A stretch of DNA of 64,000 bases from an uncultured Alistipes sp. (GTDB taxonomy: Bacteria; Bacteroidota; Bacteroidia; Bacteroidales; UBA932): positions 124,001 through 188,000 of the forward strand of contig URSC01000001.1 in NCBI GenBank assembly GCA_900550465.1, written 5' to 3'. Shown one piece after another: positions 27,971 through 35,981 of the stretch. Made by a program: the position numbers and the translations under genes. The notes under the pieces are model-generated. The model ran no database searches and was not told the origin of the DNA. It saw only the letters and a list, made by a program, of their open reading frames with translations. How positions within the stretch are numbered: the first letter of the stretch is position 1; each line of letters begins with the position of its first letter.

Positions 27971-28429
27971 CTATTTGGGTGGATAAAATTCCTGAAATGT
28001 TCCGTCGGAATAGAACAATGTGATGCGCCGTACATCCCTAGGCTGGGGGCGTACCGGTGCGGACATGGGCTCATCACCGTCTTCGATCATGTCCCGGGTG
28101 CTTTCAGTCTCCGGAACCGGAGCATACGAAGGGCCGCTGTCCAGGTCCAGTTCGATGGACGGGGAGAACAGGTCAGGGGAGGAGTCCTGCTGCCGGGGAG
28201 CAGGAGCGGAGGTGTTCTGCTCCCGCAGGGGCTTGCCGCGTCCGAGGAGGAGCCAGTCCGGGTTGACGGAGGGAAACTTCAGCAGAAATTTCTGGATAAA
28301 GTCAAATCCGGGCTTGTTGCGTCCCGACAGGATGTGGGAGACATTGGAGCGCTGGATGCCCATGATGTCCGCAAACTGGGCCGGTTTGAGCTGTTCGAGT
28401 TCCAAAAATTGTTGTAAACGGCGATTCAT
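27971..28429 (-). CDS. XRE-family helix-turn-helix regulator
   Basis: 152 residues. The N-terminal HTH (about 10-65) has LKPAQFADIMGIQRSNVSHILSGRNKPGFDFIQKFLLKFPSVNPDWLLLGRGKP, the cI-like fold seen in many Bacteroidota regulators. A Pro/Ser-rich acidic linker (about 70-130) leads to a short C-terminal beta segment RRITLFYSDGTFQEFYPP. Its promoter region contains several TGTTTACA-like sites, including one over the predicted -33 area, which suggests autoregulation. Target genes may include queA, on the other side of the same intergenic region. Confidence 0.82.
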   Translation of the reverse strand: MNRRLQQFLELEQLKPAQFADIMGIQRSNVSHILSGRNKPGFDFIQKFLLKFPSVNPDWLLLGRGKPLREQNTSAPAPRQQDSSPDLFSPSIELDLDSGPSYAPVPETESTRDMIEDGDEPMSAPVRPQPRDVRRITLFYSDGTFQEFYPPK

Positions 28430-28962
28430 TATTGTGAATTTAAATTTTTACAAATGTATATAAAATTATGTTTACAAAATCACACTTTTGAAAAGAGACA
28501 AATGTAAACACTTTGGCAGTAATTTAAAATATTCTTGATAATCAAACAAATATAGATTATCCTCTATCTTAAGTCATATCATATGTAAACTATATAAAAC
28601 ACTCATTAAGAGCGCTATAATCTATGAATTATTTGCTTTGTGACATGGAATATGCGCAAATTTGCGTACAGTTCATCCAAAACTACCAATATAAACTTTA
28701 TATAATCAATATAATTAACTGATAAAGCCATATTTAAGAGAGGATAATCAATAATATAAACATTGTTTATTACACAATTCCACACCGATGATATACTTTT
28801 GTGCCAGGTTGAAGATCTTGTTTACAAAACCACATAGACGAGACGCTATTCCTGTAATTAACTTTTGTAAACATTTCTCAAAAAACGATTATTTTGACTT
28901 CAGCGGGATATTGTATAGATTTGCCGCCGTAAGTGCGTAAAATCGCCTGAAAACGTTAAAAT
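28430..28962. promoter_or_regulatory. AT-rich divergent control region with repeated TGTTTACA/TGTAAACA sites
   Basis: No gene fits in these 533 bases. A near-identical 16-mer TGTTTACAAAAYCACA occurs at 28469-28484 and 28819-28834, and inverted or partial copies lie at 28503-28510 (TGTAAACA), 28584-28590 (TGTAAAC) and 28863-28873 (TTTTGTAAACA). For the XRE gene a TACATTTG -7 box lies on the minus strand at 28451-28458, with the first 16-mer over its upstream element. The layout looks like a multi-operator switch. Confidence 0.55.
28893..28923 (+). promoter_or_regulatory. queA promoter
   Basis: TTTG (28893-28896), a 19-base spacer and TAGATTTG (28916-28923) match the Bacteroidota consensus fully. 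One TGTAAACA site (28866-28873) lies just upstream of the -33 element. Confidence 0.75.
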
Positions 28963-30198
28963 ATGGCAATACCTCAGATCAACATTTCAGACTATACCTA
29001 CGATCTGCCTGACGGACGGATCGCATCCTATCCCACCGAGAGGCGCGATGCCTCCAAACTGCTCCTATATAATAAAGGTGATATTTCCCATTCTGTCTTC
29101 TCTTCCCTTCCCGACTATCTGCCCGAAGGAGCACTCATGGTCTTCAACAATACTAAGGTCGTGCCTGCAAGGCTTATCTTCCGGAGAGAAACTGGGGCCA
29201 TGATAGAGATTTTCTGTCTGGAACCGTCAGATCCTGAGGATTATAATCTTTCTTTTGCAGCTGTTTCCACCTGTGTCTGGAAGACGATAGTAGGTAACCG
29301 GAAGAAGTGGAAAGGAGAACCGATACATCTATATCTGCCTGAGAATCACAATACGGAACTTGAACGTCTGAATCTGCAGGCGACCCTGGAGGATGGCTCG
29401 GAGGGCAATATTCTCGTTCGTTTTACCTGGGATGGCGGAGAGCCTTTTTCCCGGGTGATGGAGATGTGCGGCCGCGTGCCCATCCCCCCATATCTGCACC
29501 GAGAGTCGGAAAGTATTGACAGTGAGCGGTATCAGACACTATATGCCTCATACCGGGGCTCAGTCGCAGCGCCTACGGCCGGACTGCATTTTACCTCGGA
29601 GGTTCTTTCCAGGCTCAGGGAGAAGGGTCTGGACTGCGAGAATGTCTGCCTGCATGTGGGGGCCGGAACCTTCCTTCCGGTCAAGAGCGACCTCATAGAG
29701 GGGCACACCATGCATTCGGAGCCATTCTCCATCTCAACCGATGTGCTCGATAGGATCCTCCAAATAAAAGGTAATAAGCCTGTTGTCGCAGTGGGAACAA
29801 CAAGTGTGCGTACGCTTGAGTCTCTGTACTGGTTGGGAGCGGAATGTGCCATAAAAGGACCGGAACACTGGAATCCGTCACCGGTGGAGCAATGGGTGCC
29901 TTATACCACAGAACTCGGAAAAGTCCCGCTCAAAGAGGCTCTGGAAGCCCTTCAGGCCTATGCCCGCAGCCGGAATCTGGAGAGTATTACCTGCCGCACC
30001 CGCATTATCATCGTTCCTACTTACCGTTTCCGCATAGTAGACTGGCTTATAACCAATTTCCACCAGCCCAAGAGTACTCTGCTACTGCTCATAGCCGCAC
30101 TGATCGGGGAGGACTGGAAAAAAGTGTATGCCTATGCCCTGGGCCATGGGTTCCGTTTTCTAAGTTACGGAGACTCTTCGCTGCTGATTCCCCGTTAA
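28963..30198 (+). CDS. queA: S-adenosylmethionine:tRNA ribosyltransferase-isomerase
   Basis: Transfers and isomerises the ribosyl part of SAM onto preQ1-modified tRNA to give epoxyqueuosine. The 411-residue protein has DYTYDLPDGRIASYPTERRDASKLL at the start, VFNNTKVVPARL, and the core APTAGLHFTSEVLSRLREKG with LHVGAGTF, then HSEPFSIS and TNFHQPKSTLLLLIAALIG near the end. It is longer than the ~356-residue E. coli enzyme because of extra sequence in the middle (about residues 80-130) and near 290-340. It is followed 63 bases later by a gene with its own promoter. Confidence 0.95.
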   Translation: MAIPQINISDYTYDLPDGRIASYPTERRDASKLLLYNKGDISHSVFSSLPDYLPEGALMVFNNTKVVPARLIFRRETGAMIEIFCLEPSDPEDYNLSFAAVSTCVWKTIVGNRKKWKGEPIHLYLPENHNTELERLNLQATLEDGSEGNILVRFTWDGGEPFSRVMEMCGRVPIPPYLHRESESIDSERYQTLYASYRGSVAAPTAGLHFTSEVLSRLREKGLDCENVCLHVGAGTFLPVKSDLIEGHTMHSEPFSISTDVLDRILQIKGNKPVVAVGTTSVRTLESLYWLGAECAIKGPEHWNPSPVEQWVPYTTELGKVPLKEALEALQAYARSRNLESITCRTRIIIVPTYRFRIVDWLITNFHQPKSTLLLLIAALIGEDWKKVYAYALGHGFRFLSYGDSSLLIPR

Positions 30199-30204
30199 AT
30201 AGAC

Positions 30205-30234
30205 TTGCCAAGTTCAAATATTTTATTAAATTTG
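30205..30234 (+). promoter_or_regulatory. Promoter for the M28 peptidase-acyltransferase unit
   Basis: TTG (30205-30207), 19 bases, TAAATTTG (30227-30234), immediately after the queA stop. The predicted transcript starts about 20 bases before the ATG at 30262. Confidence 0.55.
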
Positions 30235-30261
30235 CGGAGCAAAACCCAGTTTCCCGCAGAA

Positions 30262-31908
30262 ATGAAGAAAGTCCAGTTCCTTACAGCTCTCGCACTGATA
30301 GTTGCCGCAGCCTTTGCGGCTATGGGCTTTTTCACTTACAGAAATGCTGATAATCAGAAAAATATCCTTTTCTCCACGGACCGTGCAGTAGAGGATATCC
30401 GTTTTATATCCGCCCGTCCACACTCTATATCTCATCCTGTGGAAAGGGCTCGTGTAAGGTGGTATCTTCATGATAGACTGGAGGATATGGGCGGTAAGCC
30501 GCAGATTTTCCACTACGACTCCATTCCCTGCAAGTTCGGAGGAACCCTCAACATCGCCAATCTTTACTGCAAGTTCGAGCCTCAGGGCAGGGACACCTCG
30601 GAATCCTACCTGATGCTGGTCGCTCATCTGGATTCCAGATTCGCCGAGCAGACCCCTGACGGTGAGACACTTTCCTATGGTGCTGCCGATGACGGATACG
30701 GACTGGCCGCGATACTGGAACTGACGCGCGGTGCGCTGACCTATGCCCGAGAGTGGAACCAGGGACTGAAGATCCTCATCACGGACTCGGAAGAGCACGA
30801 ACTGGACGGGATGCGTTATGCCCTGGAGAGGGATAACAGGCTCTTTGACAGGGTGGGACTTCTGATAAACCTGGAGGCCCGTGGAGTGAAGGGACCGGCC
30901 CTGCTGTTCGAGACATCCCGGGGCAATGCCGCTATGATGGATTTCTATGTGGAGAATGCCCGGATGCCCTATACCTATTCACTTACATCGGTGATATACA
31001 GATATATGCCCAATTTCACCGATTTTACCCCGGCCAAACGGCTTTTCCCCGGATACAATTTTTCTGTCATAGACAACCTCCATTACTATCATAACGAAAG
31101 GGACAAATTCTCCAATATTCACCCCGAGTCCGTCGCACACTATGGCGTGCAGTTGGAGCCTGTGCTGCACAAGTATTTGACAGACAAGACGTATGCTGAT
31201 ACAGACTATTTCCGTTCCCAAGAGGACAGGGTGGTGTTTACTGTGCCTGGAATCAAGACCTTCTGTCTCACGCGGACGGAGAACTGGATATTGAACGCCG
31301 CTGTCCTGCTTATGTTCTGCCTGGCTATGATATTGTACAGGGGCTTGGGCAGGGTTAGGCCCGGGAAGGTACTGCTCAACTCCTTATGGATATTGCTGAC
31401 AGGGGTACTTGCCGGAGGAGCGGCTGAAGGTGCAGTCTGGGCTGCCGCCAAGATTGCCGGCGTACCTTTCTCATTCACGGCCTTGAAGTTCCTTTCGTGG
31501 GACTGGGCTCTGGCTTTGGGGCTTATAGCCGTAATGTTCGTAGCTTATCTTGTATTTTTCCTGCGCAAGTCCCGCAAGTCGGAAAATTTTGTCTTCGAGC
31601 ATCTTATGGGCCTGATCCTACTGATGCTCGTCCTGTCCGGAGTGCTGCTGTTCACCACAGGGGAGAATTTCTTCCTGATATTCCCAGCCGCATGTGCCCT
31701 GACCGGACTCATCCTCCACGTGATATTGTACCTGAACATCATGTCCCTGCCGCTCCTGCTGCTGGCGGAGATGGCCTTCCTGCCTTTCCTGTATAATGTC
31801 TATACTGCATTGACGGCGGGGGCGCTGGGCGTGGTGATATTCCTAGCATTCCTATACACTGTATTGACTGCCTCGCTGCTGAGGTGCTTTATGAATCAAA
31901 GACGATGA
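30262..31908 (+). CDS. Membrane-anchored M28 family metallopeptidase
   Basis: 548 residues. The N-terminal membrane anchor is about residues 4-24. An M28 (aminopeptidase-like) domain faces outward, with zinc ligands and catalytic residues in LVAHLDSRF, GAADDGYGLAAILELTR and ITDSEEHELDGMRYA. A block of about seven to eight membrane helices begins near residue 340 (WILNAAVLLMFCLAMILY onward). Such multi-pass M28 proteins resemble endoplasmic-reticulum metallopeptidase 1 in plan; substrate unknown. The start is placed at 30262 because the frame upstream overlaps the promoter. Its TGA overlaps the next ATG (ATGA). Confidence 0.82.
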   Translation: MKKVQFLTALALIVAAAFAAMGFFTYRNADNQKNILFSTDRAVEDIRFISARPHSISHPVERARVRWYLHDRLEDMGGKPQIFHYDSIPCKFGGTLNIANLYCKFEPQGRDTSESYLMLVAHLDSRFAEQTPDGETLSYGAADDGYGLAAILELTRGALTYAREWNQGLKILITDSEEHELDGMRYALERDNRLFDRVGLLINLEARGVKGPALLFETSRGNAAMMDFYVENARMPYTYSLTSVIYRYMPNFTDFTPAKRLFPGYNFSVIDNLHYYHNERDKFSNIHPESVAHYGVQLEPVLHKYLTDKTYADTDYFRSQEDRVVFTVPGIKTFCLTRTENWILNAAVLLMFCLAMILYRGLGRVRPGKVLLNSLWILLTGVLAGGAAEGAVWAAAKIAGVPFSFTALKFLSWDWALALGLIAVMFVAYLVFFLRKSRKSENFVFEHLMGLILLMLVLSGVLLFTTGENFFLIFPAACALTGLILHVILYLNIMSLPLLLLAEMAFLPFLYNVYTALTAGALGVVIFLAFLYTVLTASLLRCFMNQRR

Positions 31909-33086
31909 ACCAGGATTACGACAGCATCAGACCCTATACTGACCAGGAGACCTCTATTGCCCTGAAAAGAGTGGCGGACGCTCCTGAGCTGAGTGCTTTT
32001 TCCACATTTCTCTTCGGCCCCGGTGAGGACCGTGAAGAGAGTCTCAGAGCTCTTATCCGCTCGATAGACACCATAGACGGGTTTCAGGCCCGGGTAATGG
32101 CCGGAGTCATACGCTCCATTCTGCAGAAGACATCCACTTCTCTGGAAGTCAAGGGACTGGAGTATGTGGAGGACGGCCGTAAGCATGTCCTGATGTCCAA
32201 TCACCGCGATATCATCCTCGACCCGGCCATCATGCAGCTGATACTCTTTGACCACAAGGTCTCCACGACAGAGATTGCAGTGGGGGACAATCTCATAGCC
32301 AACTCCCTGATAGAGGATATCTTCCGCTCCAACCGGATGATCAAGGTAGTCCGCGGGGGCAATCCCAGGGAGAAGTACATGGCCTCGGCCCTGCTGTCCT
32401 CCTACATGCGGGAGAATATATCCTCGGGCCGCTGTTCGGTGTGGATTGCCCAGAGAAACGGACGCTCCAAAGACGGATGCGACGCAACCAGTCAGGGTGT
32501 GCTTAAGATGCTGGACATGAGCGGGACAGGGGACTTTGTCAAAGATTTCCTTGAGATATCGGTACTGCCTTTCGTCATATCCTACCAGTTGGAGCCCTGC
32601 GACTTCCTTAAAGCCAGGGAGCTTTATATCACCCGGCGCGGGCAGTACGTCAAGAAGCCCGGAGAGGACACTCACAGCATCATTACGGGTGTAACCCAGG
32701 ACAAGGGCGGAATAGCCTTCTGCTTCTGCCCGGCGCTGACAGAGGGCGACATTGCTTCCTGTGCAGCCCAGGGCAAGAATGACCGGTTTAGGGCTCTGGC
32801 GTCCTTGATTGACAGTCGTATATGCTCCAATTACAGGCTCTGGGACACCAACTACATCGCTCTGGACATCCTGGAGGGAAATACGGCCAGTGAGGACCGT
32901 TATGCTCCGGAGGCAAGGGAGGCTTTCATAGGACGCATGGAAAAGGGCCTTTCCGCCATAGTGGAGAAAGACCCTGATATGGATAAGGATGAGCTGAGGG
33001 AGATATTCCTCTCAATCTATGCTAATCCTGTACGTTCCGCACGTGTACATCAAGCTGCGGGAACGGGAAGCTCAGACCCTGCTTAG
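31905..33086 (+). CDS. 1-acyl-glycerol-3-phosphate acyltransferase-like protein (PlsC superfamily)
   Basis: 393-residue acyltransferase-type protein expected to act in membrane lipid synthesis. The acyltransferase block is VLMSNHRDIILDPAIMQ, followed by the glycerophosphate-binding-like FRSNRMIKVVRGG and WIAQRNGRSKDG. The spacing H-R-D-I-I-L-D places five residues between His and the second Asp, rather than the usual HX4D; either this is a family variant or the first Asp (HRD) is used. It is coupled to the M28 gene by a 4-base overlap. Its 3' end overlaps the convergent mscS-like gene by 65 bases. Confidence 0.75.
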   Translation: MNQDYDSIRPYTDQETSIALKRVADAPELSAFSTFLFGPGEDREESLRALIRSIDTIDGFQARVMAGVIRSILQKTSTSLEVKGLEYVEDGRKHVLMSNHRDIILDPAIMQLILFDHKVSTTEIAVGDNLIANSLIEDIFRSNRMIKVVRGGNPREKYMASALLSSYMRENISSGRCSVWIAQRNGRSKDGCDATSQGVLKMLDMSGTGDFVKDFLEISVLPFVISYQLEPCDFLKARELYITRRGQYVKKPGEDTHSIITGVTQDKGGIAFCFCPALTEGDIASCAAQGKNDRFRALASLIDSRICSNYRLWDTNYIALDILEGNTASEDRYAPEAREAFIGRMEKGLSAIVEKDPDMDKDELREIFLSIYANPVRSARVHQAAGTGSSDPA

Positions 33087-33936
33087 GGAAGTCCTCGTAT
33101 ATTTTCCGGTTGATGTCGTAGAAAAGTCCCCAGTAGTCAGTACCGTGGGTCCAGGCTCTTGCAGTCAGGACTATGGCGCTGTCCCCAAGTTGTGACAATG
33201 CGGCGAACGGTGCATCCGGAGCTTCCGGTCCCTTCAATACCCTCGAATCCTCTCCAAGATATTTCTGAAGCAGTTCAATGCCCTTTCCGACATCGTCCCC
33301 ATAGGATATTCCTATATTCCATTCCACGCGGCGGATATCGGAGGCGGTGTTGTTCTGGATGCTGTTGTTGGCCAGGTTGCCGTTGGGCAGGAACACAATC
33401 TTGTTGTCAGGAGTATGAATCTGGGTGGAGGTGATGTTTATGGCATCCACGGTGCCGCTGTAGCCGCCTGCCTCGATATAGTCTCCCACCTTGAACGGCT
33501 TGAACAGCAGTATCATCACGCCTCCGGCAAAATTCTGGAGGGTACCGCTGAGTGCCATGCCTACGGCAAGGCCTCCGGCAGCCAGGAGGGCGGCGAAGGT
33601 GCTGGCGGGCACTCCGAGGATGGTGACTACCACCACGAAGAGCAGGACTGTCAGCGAGATATTTACGAAACTGACGGTGAAGGAGCTGAGCGAGGGCTCC
33701 ACCATGCGGCGGGTGAAGACGGCCCGGAGCATTTTCCTGATTCGGCGGATGAGCCAGGCTCCTGCCAGGTAGATAAGAAGGGCGGCAAGAACTTTCAGGC
33801 CCCATTTGATGACAGTGTCGGCCACGGATGTCCAGATTTCGTGACCGCTCATGGTAGAGACTTTATGGATTACTTCGCTGATTTCCATGGCCAGTGTATC
33901 TGACGGGTCTGGCTTGATGTCTATTTGCGGCAACAT
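33022..33936 (-). CDS. MscS-family mechanosensitive channel
   Basis: 304-residue small-conductance mechanosensitive channel protecting against hypo-osmotic shock. Three membrane segments lie at about 43-65, 85-105 and 110-135. The pore helix is Gly/Ala-rich (STFAALLAAGGLAVGMALSGTLQNFAGGVMILLFKPFKVGDYIE), the MscS signature. The cytoplasmic beta and alpha/beta domains follow (FLPNGNLANNSIQNNT). A TAAATTTG -7 box on the minus strand (33977-33984) is a likely promoter. Its coding end overlaps the acyltransferase gene by 65 bases. Confidence 0.9.
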   Translation of the reverse strand: MLPQIDIKPDPSDTLAMEISEVIHKVSTMSGHEIWTSVADTVIKWGLKVLAALLIYLAGAWLIRRIRKMLRAVFTRRMVEPSLSSFTVSFVNISLTVLLFVVVVTILGVPASTFAALLAAGGLAVGMALSGTLQNFAGGVMILLFKPFKVGDYIEAGGYSGTVDAINITSTQIHTPDNKIVFLPNGNLANNSIQNNTASDIRRVEWNIGISYGDDVGKGIELLQKYLGEDSRVLKGPEAPDAPFAALSQLGDSAIVLTARAWTHGTDYWGLFYDINRKIYEDFPKQGLSFPFPQLDVHVRNVQD

Positions 33937-33972
33937 AGTGGTAGCTGTTTGTGATTAATAATTGTAATTTTA

Positions 33973-34004
33973 TTGGCAAATTTACTTAACTTTTATTACA
34001 TTTG
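33973..34004. promoter_or_regulatory. Divergent promoters: lysine-butyrate operon and mscS-like gene
   Basis: Plus strand: TTGG (33973-33976), 20 bases, TACATTTG (33997-34004), giving a leader of about 24 bases before the ATG at 34035. Minus strand: TAAATTTG (33984-33977) for the mscS-like gene. A second TATCTTTG at 34027-34034 directly abuts the ATG and is too close to be the main promoter unless translation is leaderless or begins downstream. Confidence 0.5.
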
Positions 34005-34034
34005 CTAATTAGAATTTTACTAAAACTATCTTTG

Positions 34035-34685
34035 ATGAAAAAGGAAATAACACTGGAGCAGGCCGTTTCTTATGTTAAGGACGGCATGACCGTCATGGTC
34101 GGCGGATTTCTGGGCGTCGGAGCCCCTCTGCAGATCATGGACGCCCTCGCAGAGAGCGGAGTCAAGAACCTGACTGTCATCTGCAATGACACTGCATTCC
34201 CCGACAAGTCTCTGGGAAAGCTGGTAGTAAACAAACAGATCAAAAAACTCATTGTATCCCATGTCGGAACCAATCCCGAGACCGGCAATCAGATGAACGC
34301 CGGTGAGCTCGAGGTCGAGTTCTCCCCTCAGGGTACTCTGGCCGAGAGAATCAGGGCAAAGGGCGCTGGGCTCGGAGGAGTCCTTACCACCACGGGTATG
34401 GGAACCCTCGTAGCCGAGGGCAAGCCTGTCGTCAACGTGGACGGCAAGGACTATCTGCTGGAGAAGCCTCTTGGTGCCGATGTCGCGCTTCTGGGAGCCT
34501 CCATTGCCGATGAGTCCGGTAATCTTGTGTACAAGGGTACGACCCAGAACTTCAACCCCGTGATGGCCATGGCCGCCGACCTCGTGATCGTAGAGGCCGA
34601 GAAAGTGGTGCCTGTAGGGGAGATAGCACCGGAGGCAGTGCACACCCCCGGCATATTCGTGAACTATATCTATAAAAGGAGGTAG
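34035..34685 (+). CDS. atoD: Butyryl-CoA:acetoacetate CoA-transferase, subunit A
   Basis: 216 residues. Family I CoA-transferase alpha subunit with VMVGGFLGVGAPLQIMDAL, SHVGTNPETG, EFSPQGTLAERIRAKGAGLGGVLT and the C-terminal VHTPGIFVNYI. Together with subunit B at 42974 it should move CoA from butyryl-CoA to acetoacetate, releasing butyrate and giving acetoacetyl-CoA. It is the first gene of the lysine operon, 8.3 kb from its partner. The symbol follows E. coli atoD by homology; specificity is inferred from context. The ATG at 34035 is preferred over the codon at 34002, which lies in the promoter. Confidence 0.88.
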   Translation: MKKEITLEQAVSYVKDGMTVMVGGFLGVGAPLQIMDALAESGVKNLTVICNDTAFPDKSLGKLVVNKQIKKLIVSHVGTNPETGNQMNAGELEVEFSPQGTLAERIRAKGAGLGGVLTTTGMGTLVAEGKPVVNVDGKDYLLEKPLGADVALLGASIADESGNLVYKGTTQNFNPVMAMAADLVIVEAEKVVPVGEIAPEAVHTPGIFVNYIYKRR

Positions 34686-34687
34686 TC

Positions 34688-35077
34688 ATGGGCGTGAAAT
34701 CTCTTATCCGCATGCGCATGAGCTGCCACGATGCTCACTACGGCGGCAATCTCGTGGATGGAGCCAAGATGCTCCAGCTCTTCGGAGACGTAGCTACCGA
34801 GCTGCTTATCATCAATGACGGCGACGAGGGCCTCTTCAAGGCCTACGACAATGTGGAGTTCATGGCTCCCGTGTACGCCGGAGACTATATCGAGGCCGAG
34901 GGCGAGATCGTTTCGGTGGGCAACACCTCCCGCAAGATGGTCTTCGAGGCCCGCAAGGTAATCGCTCCCAGACCTGACATATCCGACTCTGCCGCCGACG
35001 TGCTCGCTGAGCCGATAGTTGTCTGCCGCGCCAGCGGTACCTGCGTGGTGCCCAAGAAATGCCAGAGGAAACAGTAA
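34688..35077 (+). CDS. kal: 3-aminobutyryl-CoA ammonia-lyase
   Basis: 129-residue hotdog-fold protein beginning MGVKSLIRMRMSCHDAHYGGNLVDGAKMLQLFGDVATELL, the length and form known for Kal of lysine-fermenting Fusobacterium and Clostridium. It removes ammonia from L-3-aminobutyryl-CoA to give crotonyl-CoA. It starts 2 bases after the CoA-transferase A stop and precedes kce, whose product is its substrate. The assignment depends partly on context, since hotdog sequences diverge strongly. Confidence 0.9.
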   Translation: MGVKSLIRMRMSCHDAHYGGNLVDGAKMLQLFGDVATELLIINDGDEGLFKAYDNVEFMAPVYAGDYIEAEGEIVSVGNTSRKMVFEARKVIAPRPDISDSAADVLAEPIVVCRASGTCVVPKKCQRKQ

Positions 35078-35102
35078 CTGACTGACAATTCATCACTATC
35101 TT

Positions 35103-35930
35103 ATGGAAAAATTGATAATCACGGCCGCGATATGCGGTGCGGAAGTGCTCAAGGAGCACAATCCCGCGGTACCTTACACCGTAGAGGAGTGTGTACGAGA
35201 GGCCAAGTCGGCCTATAATGCCGGCGCCTCCCTCATCCACCTTCACGTGCGTGAGGACGACGGTACCCCCACTCAGAGCAAGGACCGTTTCAAAGTCATC
35301 ATCGACGCTATCAGGAAAGAGTGTCCCGATGTCATCATCCAGCCCTCTACAGGAGGAGCCGTGGGCATGACCAACGACGAGAGGCTGCAGCCCACCGAGC
35401 TGCTGCCCGAGATGGCCACCCTCGACTGCGGTACTCTGAACTTCGGCGGAGACGACATTTTCGAGAACACGGAGAACACTATCAAGTATTTTGGACAGAG
35501 GATGATAGAGCGCGGTATCAAACCTGAGCTCGAAGTCTTCGACAAGTCTATGATCGACATGGCCCTCAGGCTGCACCGCAAGGGATTCATCCAGGCCCCC
35601 ATGCACTTTGACTTCGTCATGGGTGTCAACGGAGGTATCGGCGGCGAGCTCCGCGACTTCGTTTTCCTGCGCGGCAGCATTCCCTCTGACGCCACCTATA
35701 CGGTAGCGGGCATAGGCCGCTACGAGTTCCCTCTGGCCGCAGCAGCCATCATCGACGGCGGTCACGTGAGGGTAGGTTTCGAGGACAATGTGTACCTGAG
35801 CAAGGGAGTCCTGGCCCGCTCCAACGGCGAGCTGGTGGAAAAGGTGGTCCGCATCGCCCGCGAGTTCGGACGTGACATCGCTACCCCCGCAGAAGCCCGT
35901 CAGATACTGTCCCTCAAGCCTCTCCAGTAA
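35103..35930 (+). CDS. kce: 3-keto-5-aminohexanoate cleavage enzyme
   Basis: 275-residue BKACE (DUF849) TIM-barrel enzyme. With acetyl-CoA it cleaves 3-keto-5-aminohexanoate to acetoacetate and 3-aminobutyryl-CoA. Visible signatures are MEKLIITAAICGAEV, ASLIHLHVREDDGTPTQSKDRF with metal-binding HxH, IIQPSTGGAVGMT, LDCGTLNFG, LEVFDKSMID and VGFEDNVYLSKG. Genes for the reactions before (kdd) and after (kal) are immediate neighbours, so the substrate assignment within BKACE is secure. Confidence 0.94.
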   Translation: MEKLIITAAICGAEVLKEHNPAVPYTVEECVREAKSAYNAGASLIHLHVREDDGTPTQSKDRFKVIIDAIRKECPDVIIQPSTGGAVGMTNDERLQPTELLPEMATLDCGTLNFGGDDIFENTENTIKYFGQRMIERGIKPELEVFDKSMIDMALRLHRKGFIQAPMHFDFVMGVNGGIGGELRDFVFLRGSIPSDATYTVAGIGRYEFPLAAAAIIDGGHVRVGFEDNVYLSKGVLARSNGELVEKVVRIAREFGRDIATPAEARQILSLKPLQ

Positions 35931-35981
35931 TAAGTAAATAATTTAAATAACAATAATCAACTATCTTAAAATCAAAATATT

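Noticed and set aside
26895..27986. A 363-codon plus-strand frame opposite pyrD
   Set aside because: Shadow of pyrD caused by strong codon bias; no recognisable domain.
34027..34034. TATCTTTG directly before the first gene of the lysine operon as its promoter
   Set aside because: Transcription would start inside the coding sequence; the box at 33997-34004 with an upstream element is a better fit.
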